From: an uncultured Alistipes sp.
GTDB taxonomy: Bacteria; Bacteroidota; Bacteroidia; Bacteroidales; Rikenellaceae
Reading direction: 5' to 3'
Assembly (NCBI GenBank): GCA_937880705.1
Contig: CALGRZ010000011.1
Coordinates: forward strand, 1 to 9,300
Length of the DNA: 9,300 bases
Shown: in pieces, positions 1 through 7,845 of the stretch
Layout of the letters: each line of letters starts with the position of its first letter
How positions within the stretch are numbered: the stretch's first letter is position 1
Program-made: the position numbers and the translations under genes
The notes under the pieces: generated by a model
What the model saw: only the letters and a program-made list of their open reading frames with translations
Told to the model about the DNA's origin: nothing
Databases searched by the model: none

Positions 1-2751
1 GTTGTGGTTATCGGTTACGGTGTTGTGAAGAAGACCGACCTCACCGGTTCTATCTCGACGGTGAAGGCCGACCAGACCAACAAGGGTTTGGTATCGTCGC
101 CCACCGACCTGCTCCGTGGTAAGTCAGCCGGTGTTGTTATCACCTCGGGTGATGGTGCTCCCGGTTCAGCCTCTACCATCCGTATCCGTGGTGGTTCGTC
201 GCTCAACGCCTCGAACGATCCCCTCGTGATCATCGACGGTCTGCCCGTATCTAACTCGGGTATCTCGGGTACAGGTAACCCCTTGGCATCGATCAACCCC
301 TCGGATATCGAGTCGTTCACCGTGCTGAAGGATGCTTCGGCAACGGCTATCTACGGTTCGCGTGCATCTAACGGTGTTATCATCATCACCACCAAGAAGG
401 GTTCGAAGTATGACACCGGTGCTCCTAACGTATCTGTGGACTTCACTGCATCGTTGAGCCAGAACGCCAAGTATGTTGACGTTATGACCGGTGACGAGAT
501 GCGTCAGGCTTTGGAGTGGTACTACGGTTCTACCGATACCGATGCCTACCGCTCGGCAACCAAGTATGGTGACGGCAAGCAGAACACCGACTGGCAGCGT
601 GAGATCTATCAGCTGGCACAGTCGTACGAGGGTAACGTAGCCCTGAGCGGTAACATCAAGATGGGTGAGAAGAACAACCTTCCCTACCGTGTATCTTACG
701 GTTACCTGAACCAGGACGGTACGCTGAAGACATCTAACATGTCGCGTCACACCCTGTCGCTGAACCTCAACCCCATACTTCTGGACAACCACCTCACCAT
801 CAACCTCAATGGTAAGGGTATGATCATGGACAACCGCTTCGCCAACACCGGCGCAGTATCGCAGGCTGTTCAGTTTGACCCCACCAAGCCCGTCTATGAT
901 GACTCGGCAGAGGGTATCAATGGTTACTACACATGGCGTGGTGTCGATGGTAAGCACAACACTATGGCTAACCAGAACCCCGTTGCTATGTTGGAGGACA
1001 AGTACGACGTATCAAAGGCAAAGCGTTTCGTAGGTAACGCCCAGATCGACTATAAGATTCACGGTCTTGAGGATCTTCGCCTCAACCTGAACCTCGGTTT
1101 GGATATCTCGAAGTCTAACGGTACTGTAGACGTAGCTCCCGGTGCCGAGCAGTCACGCCACGCCACTGCCGAGGCAGGTTCGGGTTATCACACCGACTAC
1201 TCGCAGCTTAAGCGCGACCAGACTCTGGAGTTCTATGCCGCCTATGCCAAGACTTGGGGCAAGCACTCATTCGATATCATGGCCGGTTACTCATGGCAGC
1301 ACTTCTACACCCAGTCGTTCAACTCGCAGTATCGTATTGCCGATGTAACGAAGTGGGATGTAGACAGCGCCGACGAGTATGTAGCTATGGATCCCGCGGC
1401 TGACAACTACTGGATTTCGCAGCCCAAGACCTCGAAGTCGGAGTACTTCCTCGTATCGTTCTTCGGTCGTGTGAACTACTCGTTCGACAACCGCTACTCT
1501 ATCACCGCTACTCTGCGTAACGATGGTACTTCACGCTTCGCCAACAACAAGTGGGGTCTGTTCCCCTCTGTGGCTGCTGCATGGAACATCAAGAACGAGG
1601 CCTTCCTCAAGGATAACGACAAGCTCTCGGCTTTGAAGCTCCGTTTGAGCTACGGTCAGACCGGTCAGCAGGAGGTAGGTTCGCTGTATGGTGCTTTGGC
1701 TACATATTATAATAATACTCAGGGTTCATGGTATCCCTTCGGCAACGAGTTCATCCACTCTATCAAGCCCGTAGGTTACAATGCCGACCTTAAGTGGGAG
1801 ACCACCACTACCTATAACGCAGGTTTGGATCTCGGCTTCCTGGATGGCCGTATCACCGCCAGCGCAGACTTCTACTATCGCGCAACGAAGGATCTGTTGA
1901 ACTACACCCCCGTAGCAGCAGGTGCTAACCTTACCAACTACCTCGATGCAAACATCGGTGACTTGAAGAATATCGGTGTTGAGGTTGAGTTGAACGCTGT
2001 AGCTATTCAGACCAAGGATTGGTACTGGAATATCGGTATCAACGGTGCTTGGAACCGCAACGAGATCACCCGTCTTACCTCGGATGACGAGGCTGAGGGT
2101 TACTACGGTGTTGACACCGGTGGTTACTCGGGTGGTGTAGGTGGTACTTGCCAGGTTCACCAGACTGGTCAGCCCACCAACTCATTCTACGTTTACCAGC
2201 AGATCTACGATGAGGCAGGTAACCCCATCGAGGGCCTCTATGTAGACCGCAACGGCGACGGCGTGGTTAACGAGAAGGATAAGTATGTTTACAAGAAGGC
2301 TGCTCCCGATGTAACCATCGGCTTCAACACCCAGCTCTCTTGGAAGGCTCTTACTCTGGCCGTATCGGCTCACGCCAACATCGGCAACTACGTTTACGAC
2401 AACATCTCGTCAAACGGTGAGCTTCTGACAGACCTTTGGACTAACAACTTTACCAACAACCGTGTTGTTACTGCTCCTACGACCAACTTCCGCTCGTCGG
2501 GTCAGTATCTCTCGGACTACTATGTACGCAACGCATCGTTCCTCAAGCTCGATAACATCACCTTGAGCTACCGCTTCGATCTGGGCAAGGCCTGCGATCG
2601 TCCTCTGTCGTTGAGCGTATTTGGTACCGTACAGAACGTAGCTACTATCACCGGTTACAAGGGTATCGACCCCGAGATCTACTCTGGTATCGATAACAAC
2701 ATGTACCCCCGTCCTCGTACCTACATTCTCGGTTTGAAGTTCAATTTCTAA
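1..2751 (+). CDS. susC: SusC/RagA-family TonB-dependent outer-membrane transporter, 5' truncated by the window
   Basis: This gene encodes a TonB-dependent porin-like transporter that imports oligosaccharides across the outer membrane together with a SusD lid. The frame is open from base 1, giving 916 residues before the TAA. The first residues, VVVIGYGVVKKTDLTGS, match the conserved SusC segment at the start of the plug, so the signal peptide, the usual N-terminal carboxypeptidase-regulatory-like domain and probably the TonB box lie upstream of the window. The plug covers roughly residues 1-135 and includes the family motif LKDASATAIYGSRASNG (109-125). The remainder is beta-barrel, ending in the aromatic C-terminus LKFNF expected for outer-membrane insertion. 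Residues 749-760 form a D-x-N-x-D-G loop ending in Asp760, resembling a calcium loop and common in SusC proteins. An in-frame GTG at base 4 is not the true start. SusD follows after 23 nt, so co-transcription is likely. Substrate cannot be read from SusC alone. Confidence 0.96.
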   Translation, partial: VVVIGYGVVKKTDLTGSISTVKADQTNKGLVSSPTDLLRGKSAGVVITSGDGAPGSASTIRIRGGSSLNASNDPLVIIDGLPVSNSGISGTGNPLASINPSDIESFTVLKDASATAIYGSRASNGVIIITTKKGSKYDTGAPNVSVDFTASLSQNAKYVDVMTGDEMRQALEWYYGSTDTDAYRSATKYGDGKQNTDWQREIYQLAQSYEGNVALSGNIKMGEKNNLPYRVSYGYLNQDGTLKTSNMSRHTLSLNLNPILLDNHLTINLNGKGMIMDNRFANTGAVSQAVQFDPTKPVYDDSAEGINGYYTWRGVDGKHNTMANQNPVAMLEDKYDVSKAKRFVGNAQIDYKIHGLEDLRLNLNLGLDISKSNGTVDVAPGAEQSRHATAEAGSGYHTDYSQLKRDQTLEFYAAYAKTWGKHSFDIMAGYSWQHFYTQSFNSQYRIADVTKWDVDSADEYVAMDPAADNYWISQPKTSKSEYFLVSFFGRVNYSFDNRYSITATLRNDGTSRFANNKWGLFPSVAAAWNIKNEAFLKDNDKLSALKLRLSYGQTGQQEVGSLYGALATYYNNTQGSWYPFGNEFIHSIKPVGYNADLKWETTTTYNAGLDLGFLDGRITASADFYYRATKDLLNYTPVAAGANLTNYLDANIGDLKNIGVEVELNAVAIQTKDWYWNIGINGAWNRNEITRLTSDDEAEGYYGVDTGGYSGGVGGTCQVHQTGQPTNSFYVYQQIYDEAGNPIEGLYVDRNGDGVVNEKDKYVYKKAAPDVTIGFNTQLSWKALTLAVSAHANIGNYVYDNISSNGELLTDLWTNNFTNNRVVTAPTTNFRSSGQYLSDYYVRNASFLKLDNITLSYRFDLGKACDRPLSLSVFGTVQNVATITGYKGIDPEIYSGIDNNMYPRPRTYILGLKFNF

Positions 2752-2774
2752 TCGTCTAAAATCGAAAAACAACT

Positions 2775-4346
2775 ATGAAAACTATAAAAGTATTAATGTT
2801 GACTTTTGCCGCAGTGGCTTCACTCGGCTTGAGCTCGTGCGTTAACGATTTGGACGTAACTCCGATCGATCCTAACCTGCAGCTCCCCCAGGACGTCTTG
2901 AATTCGGAGGAGGCCTTCGAGGCTCTTCTTTCGAAGTGCTACCAGGGTCTTGCCTGCTCATCTTCGGATGGTGCTAACGGTGGTCCCGATATCTCTGGTG
3001 TAGATGGTGGTTTTGGCCAGTATCTGCGTGCCTTCTTCAACCTTCAGTGCTTGACCACTGACGAGGCTACTTGCTGCTGGAATGATACCGGTCTGCCCGA
3101 CATGCACAACATGAACTGGCAGGCTTCAAACCAGTTTATCGTGGCTATGTACTACCGTATCTTCTACCAGATAAGCCTCTGCAACGAGCTTATCCGCCAG
3201 GTCAACACCAATGTTGCCGGCATCGAGTTCAAGAACAAGGGTGCTTTGATCGCCGAGGCTCGCGCACTGCGTGCTCTGTCATACTACCACGCTGTGGATA
3301 TGTTCGGTAACGTGCCCTTCTCTACCGAGTCTAACTCTGTAGGTTCGGAGGGTCCCCGCCAGATCAACCGTGCCGATCTGTTCGACTGGTTGGTTGAGGA
3401 GTGCACCGACCTTATCAATGGTTCGGACCTCGCAGCCGAGGGTCAGAACGTCTATGGCCGTTGCGACAAGGGCTTCGTGAAGATGATCCTTGCCAAGCTC
3501 TACCTCAATGCCGAGGTATGGAAGGGTGAGGCCATGTATGACAAGTGCGCAGAGCTGTGCAAGGACCTCGTAGCAAAGTATGAGCTGCACGAGAACTTCG
3601 CCGACCTCTTCGCTGCCGACAACCACCTCTTCACAGCCAACTCTACCTATGGTGCTGCTAACGAGATCATCTTCGCTGTACCCCACGATGGTATCAACAC
3701 CACATCTTATGGTGGTACCAACTTCCTCGTCTTCGCAGGTACAGGTGGTGATATGGATGCTGCCGGTCTTGGTATCTCTTCTGGTTGGGGCGGTCTGTCT
3801 GTTACCAAGCAGGTTTCGGAGCGTTTCACCGAGGCTGACGCACGTCACCTCTTCTTCACCGACTACGGCACCGAGATCGTTGACATCTTCACCTTCACCT
3901 CTGGTGGTTACAAGTCTATGAAGTTCCGCAACGTAAACCACGACGGCTCTGCAGCGCAGACCACAGGTTTTGTTGATACGGACTTCCCCTTGTTCCGTGT
4001 TGCCGATGCTCACCTGATGCTTGCCGAGTGCGCAAAGCGTGGTGGTGCTAACGAGTCAGATGGTCTTGCTTCACTTAACGCTGTTCGTGAGCGTGCCGGT
4101 CTGGAGGCTGTTGCATCATACACTCTTCAGGATGTTCTTGACGAGCGTTCACGCGAGCTCCTTTGGGAGGGTTGCCGTCGTCAGGACCTTATTCGCTACG
4201 GTCAGTTCACCACGGGTGACTACCTCTGGGAGTACAAGGGCTCTGTGAAGGATGGTCAGGCTGTTCAGGCTCACCGCAACCTCTTCCCCCTGCCCCCCGC
4301 CGATGTTAACGCCAACGGTAAGCTCACCCAGAACGAGGGTTATTAA
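2775..4346 (+). CDS. susD: SusD/RagB-family glycan-binding outer-membrane lipoprotein, starch-type
   Basis: This is the surface lipoprotein that caps SusC and helps capture glycan. It has 523 residues, a normal length for the family. The N-terminus carries a basic start, a hydrophobic core and the lipobox LSSC, with Cys22 as the lipidated residue. The segment LTTDEATCCWNDTGLPD (93-109) resembles the corresponding stretch of starch-binding SusD proteins; Trp102 lies in it, but equivalence to a known starch-contact residue was not established by alignment. The alpha-helical TPR-like region follows. The C-terminus has the family hallmarks RELLWEGCRRQDLIRYGQF and HRNLFPLPPADVNAN, then LTQNEGY. 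The start is the ATG following an A-rich leader. The gene ends in a tandem stop, TAA TAG. Thirteen cysteines is a fairly high count for a surface protein. It follows SusC by 23 nt and precedes the SusE/F-like gene by 36 nt, so one operon is likely. The alpha-glucan preference is inferred. Confidence 0.95.
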   Translation: MKTIKVLMLTFAAVASLGLSSCVNDLDVTPIDPNLQLPQDVLNSEEAFEALLSKCYQGLACSSSDGANGGPDISGVDGGFGQYLRAFFNLQCLTTDEATCCWNDTGLPDMHNMNWQASNQFIVAMYYRIFYQISLCNELIRQVNTNVAGIEFKNKGALIAEARALRALSYYHAVDMFGNVPFSTESNSVGSEGPRQINRADLFDWLVEECTDLINGSDLAAEGQNVYGRCDKGFVKMILAKLYLNAEVWKGEAMYDKCAELCKDLVAKYELHENFADLFAADNHLFTANSTYGAANEIIFAVPHDGINTTSYGGTNFLVFAGTGGDMDAAGLGISSGWGGLSVTKQVSERFTEADARHLFFTDYGTEIVDIFTFTSGGYKSMKFRNVNHDGSAAQTTGFVDTDFPLFRVADAHLMLAECAKRGGANESDGLASLNAVRERAGLEAVASYTLQDVLDERSRELLWEGCRRQDLIRYGQFTTGDYLWEYKGSVKDGQAVQAHRNLFPLPPADVNANGKLTQNEGY

Positions 4347-4382
4347 TAGTTTGTCGTAAAACGAATAAAACTACTTTAGAAA

Positions 4383-6428
4383 ATGAAAAAGTTATTATAT
4401 AGCATTATGGCTCTTGCAGGTGTGGTTGCCACATCTTGTACACAGGAGCATATCGAGGCACAGTTCGTTCCCGGCAATGTAGTAGCTCCTGTACTGGGTA
4501 CTATCGAGGGTACGACTCTTGCCGAGGATGGTGCCAACATCACTGTTGAGTATACCAAGGCTGACTTTGGTGTAGCAACTGCCTCTACCGAGGCTCTCTA
4601 CACTGCACTTGATGCCAATATGGCTGATCAGGTTAAGATTGCTGCAGAGTTTAAGGAGGGTACTATTACCTTCACACAGAAGGATCTTAACACTGCTATT
4701 CTGAACCTCGGTGCTGATGCCCAGGCCGAGAATACACTCTACTTTGCTGTCGTTGCAAACCTCAACACCGATAAGGGTGCTGCTGTTGCAGGCACAGAGT
4801 GCATGTCGAACATCGTCTCTGCAACCTTCGTAGGTTACAATGCCGAGGTGCTTCCTACCGAGAAGTATGAGCACGTTTGGGTTATTGGTAACTACTGTGG
4901 TTGGGACCACTCAAAGACACAGTTCCTCTTCGACTACAACGCTACGGGTACTACCTTCTCGGGTGTTATCGACTTTGCTGATGCAGAGGGCGTGTCACTG
5001 GCTAACACCGGCTTCAAGCTCACAGGTATCGCTGGTTGGGATGACTCTTGCAACTGGGGTGAGGAGACCAAGGCTTCGGAGGTTGACGAGCCCGCATCTA
5101 TTCAGCTTATCACCGGTGGTGGTTCACAGGATATCATGCGCTACGGTATGCGCTTCTACGGCTTCGAGTTTGACAAGACCACTCTTGTACTGAAGAAGCT
5201 CTGGGGTGCTAACCAGATCGGTGTTATCGGTGACTTCAACGAATGGGGTGGTGATGTTGTGATGTCTTACAACGCCAAGTGGAACCGCTTCTATGCTGAT
5301 GTTGAGTTCGCTGCTGACGGTGGCTTCAAGTTCCGTGCAGATGCCGATTGGACTCTGAACTGGGGTGCTGACTGCGCACAGGGTGGTGACAACATCGCCG
5401 TAACCGCAGGTAACTACCGCGTATACTTCAACCCCGTTACCGGCCTTATCGAGCTTAACTCGTCGAAGTATGGCACTACAGAGGATACCGAGATCGGTGG
5501 TGGCAACGACGAGGGTGGCAACGATGAAGGCGGTGAGGATACCCCTGCAAATGTTGAGGTTGGTAAGTGGGCACTTATCGGTGTTGGTGGCGACTGGGAT
5601 CACGACATCTATATGTATGCCGGCGAGAACGGTAAGTTCTACAGCCCCGTAGTTAGCTTCGAGGGTGAGTTCAAGCTCCGCTTCGACAACGACTGGGTTA
5701 TCAACCGTGGTGGTGCTTTTGCCGCAGTAGGTGAGCCCTTCGCTGTAACCAACGGTGGTAACAACATCGCTGTTCCCGCAGGTAGCTATGTTGTTGTTTA
5801 CGACTCTGTGGCCGATGCCGTAACGGTGGTTAATGCTGCCGAGGGTTGGGGCCTTATTGGTGAAGCCCTTGCTAATGGCTGGGATGCCGATACATTCTAC
5901 GCCTTCGAGGGTGAGGCAGGTGTCTACACCGCTATCGCCTATGTAGGTGAGGGTGGCTTCAAGTTCCGCGCTAACGCCGGCTGGGATACCAACTTCGGTG
6001 GTACCTTCGCCGAGTATGGTGTTGCCTTTACTGCAGAGGCTGGTGGTGCCAACATCACTCTTTCGGAGAGCAACGTATGGGTAGTTGCAACTCTCGATAC
6101 CAATGCCCAGACTATCACCATCAACAAGCTCTTCGCTGGTCGTTGGGGTGTTGTAGGTGTTGTCAACGGCATGAACTGGGATGGCGACGTCTTCATGTGG
6201 AATGACGGCTCGGTATGGAAGTCGGCTCCTTTCCGCGTTGATGGCGACTTCAAGATCCGCGAGAATGCCGCATGGGATAACGACCGTGGTGGTACCTTCG
6301 CAGCTTTCGACACTGCTTTTGAGGCAGTTAAGGGTGGCTCGAACATCTCACTTGGCGGTGCTGCAACCTATGCAACACTCGTTTACGATCCTGCGGCCGA
6401 GACTATCACCGTTTCGGAGTTCAAATAA
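4383..6428 (+). CDS. SusE/SusF-like surface glycan-binding lipoprotein with five repeated carbohydrate-binding-like modules
   Basis: A 681-residue lipoprotein predicted to bind glycan at the surface beside SusCD. The signal peptide ends at ATSC with Cys19 lipidated; Ala at the -3 position makes the lipobox slightly atypical. Residues about 28-155 resemble the N-terminal Ig-like domain of SusE. Five beta-rich modules follow: A about 164-275, B 278-361, C 395-486, D 488-585, E 587-681. Each opens with a W/I-G-x-x-G-type strand and carries an F-K-[FLI]-[RT] motif followed by Trp (Trp219, 323, 438, 534, 631). Modules B-E also have a GG-x-NI motif. A Gly/Asn/Asp/Glu linker (367-392) separates A-B from C-E. 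Bacteroides thetaiotaomicron SusE has two such domains and SusF three, so this protein holds the sum of both. Position directly after SusD matches susE. No catalytic motif is seen. Starch binding is inferred from family and context, since ligand residues were not confirmed. Confidence 0.9.
   Translation: MKKLLYSIMALAGVVATSCTQEHIEAQFVPGNVVAPVLGTIEGTTLAEDGANITVEYTKADFGVATASTEALYTALDANMADQVKIAAEFKEGTITFTQKDLNTAILNLGADAQAENTLYFAVVANLNTDKGAAVAGTECMSNIVSATFVGYNAEVLPTEKYEHVWVIGNYCGWDHSKTQFLFDYNATGTTFSGVIDFADAEGVSLANTGFKLTGIAGWDDSCNWGEETKASEVDEPASIQLITGGGSQDIMRYGMRFYGFEFDKTTLVLKKLWGANQIGVIGDFNEWGGDVVMSYNAKWNRFYADVEFAADGGFKFRADADWTLNWGADCAQGGDNIAVTAGNYRVYFNPVTGLIELNSSKYGTTEDTEIGGGNDEGGNDEGGEDTPANVEVGKWALIGVGGDWDHDIYMYAGENGKFYSPVVSFEGEFKLRFDNDWVINRGGAFAAVGEPFAVTNGGNNIAVPAGSYVVVYDSVADAVTVVNAAEGWGLIGEALANGWDADTFYAFEGEAGVYTAIAYVGEGGFKFRANAGWDTNFGGTFAEYGVAFTAEAGGANITLSESNVWVVATLDTNAQTITINKLFAGRWGVVGVVNGMNWDGDVFMWNDGSVWKSAPFRVDGDFKIRENAAWDNDRGGTFAAFDTAFEAVKGGSNISLGGAATYATLVYDPAAETITVSEFK
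4872..6425 (+). repeat. Five tandem binding-module repeats within the SusE/F-like gene
   Basis: The protein-level repeats have a period of about 96-104 residues. The distances between successive F-K motifs are 104 (A-B), 115 (B-C, including the linker), 96 (C-D) and 97 (D-E). The core signature is F-K-F-R-A-[DN]-A-x-W-x-x-N, clearest in B (315-326) and D (526-537). C reads FKLRFDNDW and E reads FKIRENAAW. A is the most divergent, with FKLTGIAGW, and lacks the Arg. Similarity persists at DNA level: GGTGGCTTCAAGTTCCG occurs in both B (from 5319) and D (from 5952). This suggests duplication of modules or gene conversion between them. Confidence 0.8.
5499..5528 (+). repeat. Two-copy 15-bp tandem repeat encoding the acidic Gly-rich linker
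   Basis: Two in-frame copies of GGTGGCAACGAYGAR, each encoding G-G-N-D-E, are followed by a degenerate third unit encoding G-G-E-D. They code for the centre of the flexible linker between binding modules B and C. The copies differ only at two third-codon positions. A short in-frame repeat like this can change copy number by slippage without breaking the frame, which would alter linker length. Confidence 0.75.
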
Positions 6429-6447
6429 TCCATAGGATCTAACCTTG

Positions 6448-6475
6448 GTCGGTGGGCTTTGATCGGCCCACCGAC
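6448..6475 (+). terminator. Perfect 10-bp stem, 8-nt loop hairpin between the SusE/F-like and GH53 genes
   Basis: GTCGGTGGGC (6448-6457) and GCCCACCGAC (6466-6475) are exact reverse complements around the loop TTTGATCG. A G-U pair could extend the base by one. The element begins 19 nt after the stop codon of the binding-protein gene and ends 35 nt before the GH53 start. The RNA hairpin would be strong and GC-rich, but the bases after it (TCCTAATTC) are not a T tract. It may therefore be a leaky terminator, an mRNA 3'-end stabiliser or a processing site that lowers expression of the enzymes relative to the surface binding proteins, rather than a full stop. The structure is plain in the sequence; the function is inferred. 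Confidence 0.6.
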
Positions 6476-6510
6476 TCCTAATTCAACAGACAACGATATT
6501 ATATATAGGT

Positions 6511-7773
6511 ATGACGACAAGAAAGATACTCTTTGGCCTTGTGGCCGTGGCCATGTTAGCGGTGGCCTGTGGTGAGGATAAACCTATGCAGTTGCCTACG
6601 CCCAAGCCCGATGAGCCCGAGCAGCCCGAAGATCCTACACCCGAGCCCGAGGAGTTGCCCTTCTACAAGGGTACCACAATGTCGTTTGCCAACTACCTTA
6701 TCGACCAGGGTCTTGTCTACCGCGAGAATGGCGAGGTGACCAACCCCTACAAGTCGGTGAAGGAGCATGGTGCCAACATCGTGCGTCTGCAGCTCGACCG
6801 TGTACCCTTCGAGGAGTACAACGGTGTGAAGATCGACTGGCAGCAGTGGGATAGGGTCGTTGAGGATGCCAAGTGCGCCAAGGCCGAGGGCCTCGACATC
6901 ATGCTCACGCTGAAGCCCGACTACGACAAGTACACATCAACCTCGACACAGCATAACAACCTGCCCGAAGATTGGAAGTCGCTCGGCGAGTCGGAGCTGG
7001 GGCAGGTGCTCTACAACTGGGTCTACGACACGCTTGTGGCACTCCACGGGGAGGGCATCGACCCCGTCATTGTGGCGGTGGGCAACGAGGTCAACGTGGG
7101 CTTCCTGCTCAATGGTGCGAACAATGCGGAGCGCACGGCACGTCTGCTTAACTATGGCCATACGGCCGTCAGGGACTACGCCCGCGACTGCTGTGTGAAG
7201 TGCCTCTCGGCGGTACATATTGCCAACCCCTCGAAGGCGGTGAGCTACACCGATAGCTTCACCAAGGCGGGATGCACCAACTACGACATTGTGGCTATGT
7301 CGTGGTACCCCGGAACAAACATAGGACACTCGCTGGGCTCGTACAACAGCTTTAAGAGCTATGCAACGCACTTTGCGCAGTACGACAAGCGCATCATGAT
7401 ACTCGAGACGGCGCACTCGTTCACCACGGGTACGGTGAATGGTCAGTGGATGGGTGACTGGTGCAACAACATGTACAACTATCCCGACTGGAACGATGCC
7501 ACAAATGCCGAGAACTACACCCCGGCCAAGCAGCGCGCATGGTTACGCACGCTGGCCGAGGAGATTAAGGCCTGTGGCGGCGTGGGCGTGATAACATGGG
7601 GCACGGAGTCGCTGCCCGACCTGCTCGAGGGTAAGGAGCAGGGTCACGGCCTCGGCATATACACCTACCCCACAGAGTGGGGCTACGGCTCGACATGGGA
7701 GAATAACTCATATTGGGACTTTACCAATGAGAATAACCTGCACGAGGGTATAGACTGGATGGGCGATATTTAG
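6511..7773 (+). CDS. GH53-family glycoside hydrolase (endo-beta-1,4-galactanase family), surface lipoprotein, divergent
   Basis: A 420-residue lipoprotein with lipobox AVAC (Cys20), a Pro/Glu-rich spacer (about 28-50, repeated E-P and D-E-P units) and a TIM-barrel catalytic domain from about 51 to the end. GH53 assignment rests on HGANIVRL (86-93), VAVGNEVNVG with the likely acid/base Glu193, AMSWYP (262-267), IMILETAHS with the likely nucleophile Glu299, and a C-terminal WENN..WDF segment. Characterised GH53 enzymes cut beta-1,4-galactan or arabinogalactan. Here, typical family substrate-site motifs appear replaced: GAD-S near the N-terminus reads GTTMS (54-58), and the usual HYSDxWADP stretch reads KPDYDKYTSTST (135-146). 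Specificity may therefore be altered. It sits 82 nt after the binding-protein gene, past a hairpin, with an A/T-rich start region and no clear Shine-Dalgarno. It uses more GGC and ACG codons than the upstream genes. Family call is firm; substrate is uncertain. Confidence 0.85.
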   Translation: MTTRKILFGLVAVAMLAVACGEDKPMQLPTPKPDEPEQPEDPTPEPEELPFYKGTTMSFANYLIDQGLVYRENGEVTNPYKSVKEHGANIVRLQLDRVPFEEYNGVKIDWQQWDRVVEDAKCAKAEGLDIMLTLKPDYDKYTSTSTQHNNLPEDWKSLGESELGQVLYNWVYDTLVALHGEGIDPVIVAVGNEVNVGFLLNGANNAERTARLLNYGHTAVRDYARDCCVKCLSAVHIANPSKAVSYTDSFTKAGCTNYDIVAMSWYPGTNIGHSLGSYNSFKSYATHFAQYDKRIMILETAHSFTTGTVNGQWMGDWCNNMYNYPDWNDATNAENYTPAKQRAWLRTLAEEIKACGGVGVITWGTESLPDLLEGKEQGHGLGIYTYPTEWGYGSTWENNSYWDFTNENNLHEGIDWMGDI

Positions 7774-7791
7774 TCGTGTAGGAGGCAGGTG

Positions 7792-7809
7792 GGGCGGTGG
7801 GTGTCGCCC
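7792..7809 (+). other. Weak G/C hairpin after the GH53 gene
   Basis: GGGCG (7792-7796) pairs with CGCCC (7805-7809) around GTGGGTGT, starting 18 nt after the GH53 stop. The stem is only 5 bp and no T tract follows, so it is a poor intrinsic terminator. It shares the string CGGTGGG and its position just after a stop codon with the stronger hairpin at 6448-6475, which hints at a related 3'-end element. This could be chance. Confidence 0.3.
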
Positions 7810-7830
7810 GCTACGCCATAAACGATGTTA

Positions 7831-7845
7831 ATATAGAAACTATAT
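7831..7845. promoter_or_regulatory. A/T-rich palindrome ATATAG-AAA-CTATAT upstream of the GH13 gene
   Basis: This is a perfect 6-bp inverted repeat with a 3-nt spacer in the 103-nt gap before the GH13 start, whose ATG lies 31 nt further on. It could be a regulator site or simply part of the A/T-rich unstructured leader that Bacteroidota use for translation initiation. I could not find a convincing Bacteroides-type promoter pair (TTTG with TAnnTTTG) in this gap. A/T-rich palindromes of this size arise easily by chance. Confidence 0.25.

Noticed and set aside
4..6. GTG at base 4 as the start of the SusC-like gene
   Set aside because: The reading frame is open to base 1 and the sequence there is the internal plug-start motif of SusC, so the true start is upstream of the window.
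166..957. 263-codon open frame on the - strand opposite the SusC gene
   Set aside because: It lies wholly inside a well-supported SusC gene, its product has no recognisable family features, and strong codon bias on the + strand readily opens long antisense frames.
3279..4013. 244-codon open frame on the - strand opposite susD
   Set aside because: Antisense shadow of susD; the product shows no signal peptide or family motif.
2775..4346. High cysteine number in SusD (13), with a vicinal Cys pair at 100-101, as a sign of metal or redox function
   Set aside because: The cysteines are scattered without a binding-site spacing, and starch-type SusD relatives have Cys in the same segment; anaerobic surface proteins tolerate free cysteines.
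6458..6486. Possible Bacteroides-type promoter upstream of GH53 (TTTG at 6458 with TAATTCAA at 6479)
   Set aside because: The second element matches the TAnnTTTG consensus poorly and the TTTG lies inside a hairpin loop; not enough to call a promoter.
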